9,954 nt of DNA, taken from Micavibrio sp. (GTDB lineage Bacteria > Pseudomonadota > Alphaproteobacteria > Micavibrionales > Micavibrionaceae). Below, piece after piece: positions 6,422 through 9,954 of the stretch. Location of the stretch: assembly GCA_030824965.1 (NCBI GenBank), contig JAPJQV010000012.1, positions 1 through 9,954 of the forward strand, read 5' to 3'. The notes under the pieces were generated by a model, which saw only the letters and a program-made list of their open reading frames with translations, was not told where the DNA came from and made no database searches. Within the stretch, counting starts at the first letter, position 1. The number at the start of each line of letters is the position of its first letter. The position numbers were made by a program, and so were the translations under genes.

Positions 6422-7582
6422 CTAATGCCCCGGATGGCCGTAGAGAATACCCTGCAACCCATGATATCCGACATAAAGGCCGATCAGCATGATCAAAGCA
6501 CTAGAGAAATAAGGTGCGCGTCTAGCGAATGTCCCAAATCCCGACCAGCGGCTTTTGGCATACTTCACGCTGAGAGCGGCGATCACGCCGGATGCGACCA
6601 TGGTGAGAGCCAGCCCGACGCTGAAACTTAAAACAAGTGCCGCTCCCAAGGTCACTTTTTTAAGCTGCAGGCAGAGGAATAAAACCGTGATGGCCGCTGG
6701 GCAGGGAATAAGCCCGCCTGTGAGACCAAACACGATAATTTGTCCTGTCGTCACCTCTCGGCCAGCAAAACGGCGTTTGATGTCATTGGAATGTGCCAGT
6801 TCGTGGGCATCCTGATATCCGGTAACGCCAACATCAAGCCCTTCATGATGGTGATGATCGCTTTCTGCATAGACAACATCATAATAATGGCTGTGATCGC
6901 CATGTGCCATGCTCAGCCGCGCAGTAAAATTATGCGGCTCTGGTATTTCATCAATGGATTCCAGATAGGCTCCCTTATTGGCCAGCAGAAAAACCTGACG
7001 CGCTCCATCCGGTCTGATGGTTTCGATGGTGCATTCCTGATCGGCCAAGGATGTTAAGCGGCCCCCTTTTTCAAATGCCAGCCAGAAACGCGGCGGAACC
7101 CCGTCCTCTTTGATGGCAAGTTCGGCAATAACACCATGGCCTGTATCAATACGGCGGACGCCTTCTTCATGAGAATGAGGATGATCGTGGCTATGATCGT
7201 GGTCACTTTCGATCTTTTCTTGCCGTTGTTCCGCCCTGATCCGCATGAGCATCCAAAGAGCAACACCAATAATAAGGATCGCAGATATTAGCTGAAAATA
7301 AGGCTCGGATGTCTCTGCATCCCACTGACTGCCAAGATACAAGCCGCCCATAGCAATCAGCCAGACAACGGCAGTGTGCGATGCTGTTGCGGCCAGTCCT
7401 AGCATTACCGCCTGAAACACCGTCCCGCGAATGGCGACGATAAAGGCCGCCATCATGGTCTTGGAGTGCCCTGGCTCTAAGCCATGCAATGCGCCTAGTA
7501 AGATGGCTGTTGGGATAAAAAGCCAGGGAGCGGCACCACCTTGAGATAGCAATGAAGAAAAATCCAGCATGTGGTGATTCAT
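6422..7582 (-). CDS. rcnA: Nickel/cobalt exporter RcnA with an extra domain in its central loop
   Basis: RcnA (NicO family) exports Ni and Co from the cytoplasm. The N-terminal half is very close to the E. coli protein: ILLGALHGLEPGHSKTMMAA at 27-46, then AVMLGLAATASHTAVVWLIA at 58-77. The second half carries VFGLTGGLIPCPAAITVL (284-301) and RWSGFGTFARRAPYFSSALI. E. coli RcnA has about 274 residues; this one has 386. The difference is in the loop. A His-rich stretch (SDHDHSHDHPHSHEE, 126-140) is followed by a folded-looking insert at about 148-240, and then by DHHHHE (242-247) and the usual YQDAHELAHSNDIKRRFAGR. The insert has ELAIKEDGVPPRFWLAF and EPHNFTARLSMAHGDHSHYY, which resemble the N-terminal domain of many CzcB adaptors. 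The start overlaps the rcnR stop (TAATG). RcnR control is expected. Confidence 0.95.
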   Translation of the reverse strand: MNHHMLDFSSLLSQGGAAPWLFIPTAILLGALHGLEPGHSKTMMAAFIVAIRGTVFQAVMLGLAATASHTAVVWLIAMGGLYLGSQWDAETSEPYFQLISAILIIGVALWMLMRIRAEQRQEKIESDHDHSHDHPHSHEEGVRRIDTGHGVIAELAIKEDGVPPRFWLAFEKGGRLTSLADQECTIETIRPDGARQVFLLANKGAYLESIDEIPEPHNFTARLSMAHGDHSHYYDVVYAESDHHHHEGLDVGVTGYQDAHELAHSNDIKRRFAGREVTTGQIIVFGLTGGLIPCPAAITVLFLCLQLKKVTLGAALVLSFSVGLALTMVASGVIAALSVKYAKSRWSGFGTFARRAPYFSSALIMLIGLYVGYHGLQGILYGHPGH

Positions 7583-7854
7583 TATTTAAGATATGAACGT
7601 AGGATATCCATGAGTTCGTTCGCGCCCTTTGTGCGCTCGCGTTCATCCTTAATGTTCGCAATATGTTCCTGCACATGCCCATCGATGACTTCAGCCATAA
7701 GGCCGCTTATCGCGCCACGCATGGAGGTAATTTGTTGCAAGATGTCAAGGCAATCCCGCTGTCCTTCCAAAGACCGCTCTAACCCTTCGGCTTGCCCCCT
7801 GATCCGGCGCACCCGGGCCAGAAGCTTTTTCTGATTATGAATCGTGTGAGCCAT
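7582..7854 (-). CDS. rcnR: Ni/Co-sensing repressor RcnR (CsoR/RcnR family)
   Basis: This 90-residue all-helical repressor belongs to the CsoR/RcnR/FrmR family, which binds G-tract operators and lets go when loaded with its effector. Length and sequence match E. coli RcnR (MAHTIHNQKKLLARVRRIRG; LQQITSMRGAISGLMAEV; ending LRSYLK). The RcnR ligands H3, C35, H60 and H64 are all present at the same numbers, and E63 is also kept. FrmR-type formaldehyde sensors also have Cys35 but lack the H60/H64 pair, so a Ni/Co sensor is favoured; a DmeR-like cobalt sensor remains possible. It is the first gene of rcnR-rcnA-yqaA, overlapping rcnA by one base. A G6 operator with perfect 8-base arms lies just upstream at 7867-7888, implying autorepression. 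The ATG at 7854 places H3 correctly for metal binding. Confidence 0.94.
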   Translation of the reverse strand: MAHTIHNQKKLLARVRRIRGQAEGLERSLEGQRDCLDILQQITSMRGAISGLMAEVIDGHVQEHIANIKDERERTKGANELMDILRSYLK

Positions 7855-7866
7855 GCATATCTTTCT

Positions 7867-7888
7867 ATAATATAGGGGGGTATATTAT
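7867..7888. promoter_or_regulatory. RcnR operator (G6 tract with 8-bp inverted arms)
   Basis: The plus strand reads ATAATATA-GGGGGG-TATATTAT, a perfect 8-bp inverted repeat around a G6 tract, 13 bases before the rcnR ATG. RcnR/CsoR-family operators have exactly this plan; E. coli RcnR uses a G6 tract between short inverted arms (TACT...AGTA). The site covers the presumed -10 of the rcnR promoter, so a bound repressor would block transcription. Confidence 0.85.
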
Positions 7889-7907
7889 TTTTTAAAAAAT
7901 ATGTCAA
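7879..7907 (-). promoter_or_regulatory. Probable sigma-70 promoter for rcnR-rcnA-yqaA
   Basis: On the minus strand TTGACA (7907-7902) is a perfect -35 hexamer. After 17 bases comes TATACC (7884-7879), a fair -10 that runs into the operator. The spacer holds a 14-base AT-only palindrome (ATTTTTTAAAAAAT, 7887-7900), likely easily melted or bent DNA. The exact -10 is uncertain because several TA-rich hexamers overlap. Confidence 0.6.
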
Positions 7908-7921
7908 GAACTCTTACTAGT

Positions 7922-8314
7922 TTATACCTGATCTTTAAGTGCTTCTATTACCCGGCAATCGGCAATTAACTCTCGTTTGCATTCATGGATCATTCGAGCG
8001 AGTTCTTCCTTAAGGGCCATTAATCGTGTGATCTTACTTTCAACAGCGTCGAGTTGGCATTGAGCAATACTGGATGCTTCTTCACACGACGCTTTTGGAT
8101 CCTCCTGAAGCGAAATCAGCTTGCGTACGTTTTCTAAGTCAAATCCTAATTCGCGGGCGTTCCGAATAAAACCTAGCCGACAAACATCATTGTCACCGTA
8201 GCGCCTTCGGCCATTGGCTTGGCGGCTCGGAAGCGGTAGTACTCCGGCACGTTCGTAATAGCGGATAGTTTCAATATTTACACCCGTCAGACGGGATAAG
8301 TCGCCAATCTGCAT
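7922..8314 (-). CDS. MerR-family heavy-metal-responsive regulator
   Basis: This 130-residue MerR-family activator should control the divergent transporter operon. The DNA-binding domain is at 1-70, with MQIGDLSRLTGVNIETIRYY, the wing RRRYGDNDVCRLGFIRNARELGF and the start of the dimer helix (LENVRKLISLQED). The effector region has C77 (SCEEASS), C112 and C120. The spacing C77-C112 (35) equals that of the MerR mercury and CadR/ZntR sensors. The C112-C120 gap of seven residues lies between CadR (six) and Tn501 MerR (eight), so the metal (Hg, Cd, Pb, Zn) cannot be read off. Extra cysteines are C45 and C86. I choose the ATG at 8314, preceded by AAGGA, since the MerR fold starts exactly there; an upstream ATG at 8410 would add 32 non-homologous residues reaching into the divergent gene. 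Confidence 0.92.
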   Translation of the reverse strand: MQIGDLSRLTGVNIETIRYYERAGVLPLPSRQANGRRRYGDNDVCRLGFIRNARELGFDLENVRKLISLQEDPKASCEEASSIAQCQLDAVESKITRLMALKEELARMIHECKRELIADCRVIEALKDQV

Positions 8315-8321
8315 TTTTTCC

Positions 8322-8352
8322 TTGCTCCTGTAGTAACTACAGGTTCTAGCAT
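8322..8352 (+). promoter_or_regulatory. MerR-type promoter with 19-bp spacer and central dyad
   Basis: TTGCTC (8322-8327) and TAGCAT (8347-8352) are separated by 19 bases, the overlong spacer of MerR-activated promoters. Within it lies CCTGTAG-TAA-CTACAGG (8327-8343), a perfect 7-bp inverted repeat and the expected MerR operator. It faces the cation transporter gene, and its left edge overlaps the ribosome site of the divergent merR gene. Transcription should start near 8359. Confidence 0.87.
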
Positions 8353-8380
8353 GCTCTGGAAAAATGTCGAGGATTTGCTC

Positions 8381-9226
8381 ATGAGTGCCGATTTCAGGGT
8401 ACAATATCAAGTAACAGGAATGGACTGCCCCTCATGCGCGGCAAAGATCGAAGAAGCGGCACGGCGCATTGAAGGTGTCTCAGATGTAAAGGTCTCAATC
8501 GCCTCCCAAATCATGACGATTAAGGTGGACAATCCTTCGTCCCGACTTGTTGCCGTTGAGGACGCCGTGACTTCGCTAGGCTATCGGATTATACGCGTAG
8601 GCGAGGAAGATGCAAAATCTGCTGACGGTGATGAGATTCCCGATCTTGCTCATATCACGCCTTCATATAAGCGAGCACTCTGGATCGTTATTTTACTTAA
8701 TGGCGGCTACGGCCTAATTGAAATAGTCGGCAGTTTTTTAGCGAAATCTCAGGCTTTGCAGGCCGATGCACTAGATTTCGTGGGCGATGGGATGATTTCC
8801 TTTCTTGGCCTGATCGCCATTGGCTGGAGCCTTACAGCGCGAGCCAAAGCAGCACTGCTACAGGGTATTTTTCTCGCTCTTCTAGGGTTAGGTGTCATTG
8901 GCTCGACGCTTTATCGTGTGTTTATAGAGCACGAGCCACAAACGCTTCTTATGGGTGGATTTGCTTTCGTCGCCTTTTTCGTAAACGTCTTGGCTGCGGT
9001 TGTATTAATACCTCACCGTAAAGGCGACGCCAATATGCGTGCCGTGTGGTTGTTCTCACGTAACGACGCAATCGGAAATTTAGCCGTCGTGGCCGCGTCC
9101 GTACTGGTCTGGTGGCTAAACTCTTCCTGGCCTGATTTGATAGTTGCCTTTGCCGTTGCTGGACTCTTTCTCCAATCTGCACGATTGATCATCCGCGATG
9201 CAAAAGCGGATTTGCGTGATGCATGA
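8381..9226 (+). CDS. Cation transporter: HMA domain fused to CDF-like membrane domain
   Basis: This 281-residue protein should export a heavy-metal cation across the inner membrane. Residues 8-72 form a heavy-metal-associated (HMA) domain with the metal-binding GMDCPSC (C16, C19). From about 97 on there are six membrane helices of the cation diffusion facilitator type. TM2 holds LQADALDFVGDG, so D132-x3-D136 fits the CDF metal site. TM5 reads WLFSRNDAIGNLAVV: D229 is kept, but the His expected four residues before it is F225. No long C-terminal CDF domain follows, and the protein ends soon after WPDLIVAFAVAGLFLQSARL. The ATG at 8381 (GAGGA 7 bases before) is preferred, because the earlier in-frame ATG at 8351 lies inside the -10 box. 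It overlaps the next gene by ATGA. MerR control is expected; the substrate is unknown. Confidence 0.9.
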   Translation: MSADFRVQYQVTGMDCPSCAAKIEEAARRIEGVSDVKVSIASQIMTIKVDNPSSRLVAVEDAVTSLGYRIIRVGEEDAKSADGDEIPDLAHITPSYKRALWIVILLNGGYGLIEIVGSFLAKSQALQADALDFVGDGMISFLGLIAIGWSLTARAKAALLQGIFLALLGLGVIGSTLYRVFIEHEPQTLLMGGFAFVAFFVNVLAAVVLIPHRKGDANMRAVWLFSRNDAIGNLAVVAASVLVWWLNSSWPDLIVAFAVAGLFLQSARLIIRDAKADLRDA

Positions 9227-9894
9227 GCTGGAAAAGCTTCACTATATCGGGAATTATTATACTTGCTGTGACAGGCATGGCTCCAGCCTATGCCACGCCG
9301 CCCACTCCCAACCCAGAGATTGAATTCTCTTATACTGCACTCTTTCGAGATAACTTGCTCCAAGGATGGCAGGCGGAATGGCTTTTCGATACAGCTCTTA
9401 GCGAAATGATAATCGCAGATTTTGATACTGATCAAAATGGCTCTTTCGAAAAAAATGAAGTGGTTGATCTCAATAAAGCAAGTCTACCTACCCTTCACGA
9501 TAGCGGATATTTTTTGAACTTGCTTGTTGACGGTCATCCAGTACCAGTCACCGCCGTAAGTGGTATTAATGCCACCATCGAGAGTGGGCGCGTACGTTAT
9601 CACTACAAGCTTGGTCTGCTAAATGGTGATGTCGATATTCGAAAGTCAGAAGTTGTAGCTCAAGTTTTAGATCCTACAGGTCTCACAACTTTGATTCCTG
9701 GAAGCACTTCTGTCCAGCTTGGCAAAGATGCACCAGCCAATTGTGTAGCCTTAGCGAAGCAGGCAGACGGCCTTATGCAACAACAAGGACGCAATCGTAG
9801 GGGCAGTCTTTTCGGCTCGGTCGTCACAGTTAAATTCTTTACAATAATCAGCTTTACTTGCGGGATAGAGCAGCAACCCATGGGGGCCAAATGA
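9223..9894 (+). CDS. DUF1007-like exported protein with an EF-hand loop
   Basis: This 223-residue exported protein resembles DUF1007, a family commonly found beside nickel/cobalt transporters. A signal peptide spans about 1-24 (ISGIIILAVTGMAPAYA). The body follows the DUF1007 order: a beta strand (EIEFSYTALF), LQGWQAEWLFDTALS, then FDTDQNGSFEKNE. That last segment is a complete 12-residue EF-hand-style loop with D68, D70, N72, S74, E76 and E79. GYFLNLLVDGHPVPV follows. The usual mature N-terminus of the family, an HPH-type motif, is missing: NPE (30-32) stands where it is expected. The C-terminal part after 185 (QQQGRNRRGSLFGSV..., with a hydrophobic stretch at 199-212 and a Cys) could be a membrane tail. 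Both ends overlap neighbours by ATGA, so it is tightly coupled to the transporter and to the next gene. A metal-delivery role is only inferred from context. Confidence 0.7.
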   Translation: MSWKSFTISGIIILAVTGMAPAYATPPTPNPEIEFSYTALFRDNLLQGWQAEWLFDTALSEMIIADFDTDQNGSFEKNEVVDLNKASLPTLHDSGYFLNLLVDGHPVPVTAVSGINATIESGRVRYHYKLGLLNGDVDIRKSEVVAQVLDPTGLTTLIPGSTSVQLGKDAPANCVALAKQADGLMQQQGRNRRGSLFGSVVTVKFFTIISFTCGIEQQPMGAK

Positions 9895-9954
9895 CCAAGC
9901 CGATTATAGCACTTGCGATTTTAGCAGGTGCGGCAGCAGATCTTACTGTCAAAG
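9891..9954 (+). CDS. Start of an exported or membrane protein, cut by window end
   Basis: An ATG at 9891 overlaps the preceding stop by four bases (ATGA), and the frame is open to the window edge, giving 21 codons: MTKPIIALAILAGAAADLTV plus one residue. This looks like a signal peptide or first membrane helix. The third position of a DUF1007-containing operon is often a NicO-type nickel/cobalt transporter, but the visible part does not show that, so function is unassigned. Confidence 0.6.
   Translation, partial: MTKPIIALAILAGAAADLTVK

Noticed and set aside
7887..7900. AT-only palindrome ATTTTTTAAAAAAT as a terminator for merR
   Set aside because: It has no GC stem, and it sits between the -35 and -10 of the rcnR promoter; A/T palindromes of this kind are common in promoters.
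8351..8380. Earlier in-frame ATG giving a 10-residue longer HMA-CDF transporter
   Set aside because: The ATG at 8351 lies inside the TAGCAT -10 box, upstream of the expected transcript start; the ATG at 8381 has a GAGGA ribosome site.
8315..8410. Upstream ATG extending the MerR regulator by 32 residues
   Set aside because: The MerR fold begins at MQIGDL with an AAGGA ribosome site; the extension crosses the operator and the divergent gene and resembles nothing.
1..9954. Insertion sequences, integrase, att sites, CRISPR arrays or tRNA
   Set aside because: No transposase or integrase-like protein, terminal inverted repeats, spaced direct repeats or tRNA-like fold was seen, although the gene content is typical of mobile resistance islands.

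Overview
The window is a compact metal-resistance island from a Gram-negative bacterium, almost certainly a proteobacterium. It encodes tripartite RND efflux with an outer-membrane channel, a CnrYXH-type ECF sigma system, RcnR/RcnA and a MerR regulator. Base composition is roughly balanced. The species cannot be fixed from sequence alone; an alphaproteobacterium is a weak guess based on the style of the HMA-CDF transporter. I see no insertion sequence, CRISPR array, tRNA or rRNA, and no gene-free stretch longer than 70 bases.

Layout. Everything from about 8314 down to 1 is on the minus strand. In transcription order it runs: a MerR-family regulator (7922-8314); rcnR, rcnA and a yqaA-like membrane protein (7854 to 5993, overlapping or nearly touching); then an anti-sigma factor, a periplasmic metal sensor and an ECF sigma factor in the order Y-X-H (5938 to 4574); then the outer-membrane, adaptor and pump genes C-B-A (4521 to 1, the pump cut by the window edge). 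The gene order Y-X-H-C-B-A is that of the cnr/ncc cobalt-nickel determinants. On the plus strand, divergent from merR, lie an HMA-CDF cation transporter (8381-9226), a DUF1007-like exported protein (9223-9894) and the first 21 codons of another exported or membrane protein (9891 onward). These three are coupled by two ATGA overlaps.

How it works together (inference from families). RcnR should repress its own operon through a G-tract operator inside the promoter and release it with Ni/Co, so that RcnA exports metal from the cytoplasm. The periplasmic sensor X carries all five CnrX metal ligands. With anti-sigma Y it should control sigma factor H, which would then fire two nearly identical promoters that I can see directly: TGAGGGATAGC-N11-CGTATTA, once before Y and once before C. 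The C-B-A pump then clears metal across the outer membrane. The MerR protein should control the divergent CDF operon from a classic 19-bp-spacer promoter with a perfect dyad. Three distinct metal-sensing circuits thus sit within 10 kb.

The most unusual points are: an extra folded domain inserted into the His-rich loop of RcnA that looks like the N-terminal 'GVPP' domain of CzcB-type adaptors; a CzcB-like adaptor that appears to lack the alpha-helical hairpin; a pump whose TM4 motif has Ala where CzcA has Asp402, despite Cnr-type control; a same-frame rcnA-TAG-yqaA junction; and the paired ECF promoters whose -35 boxes contain the stop codons of the preceding genes.
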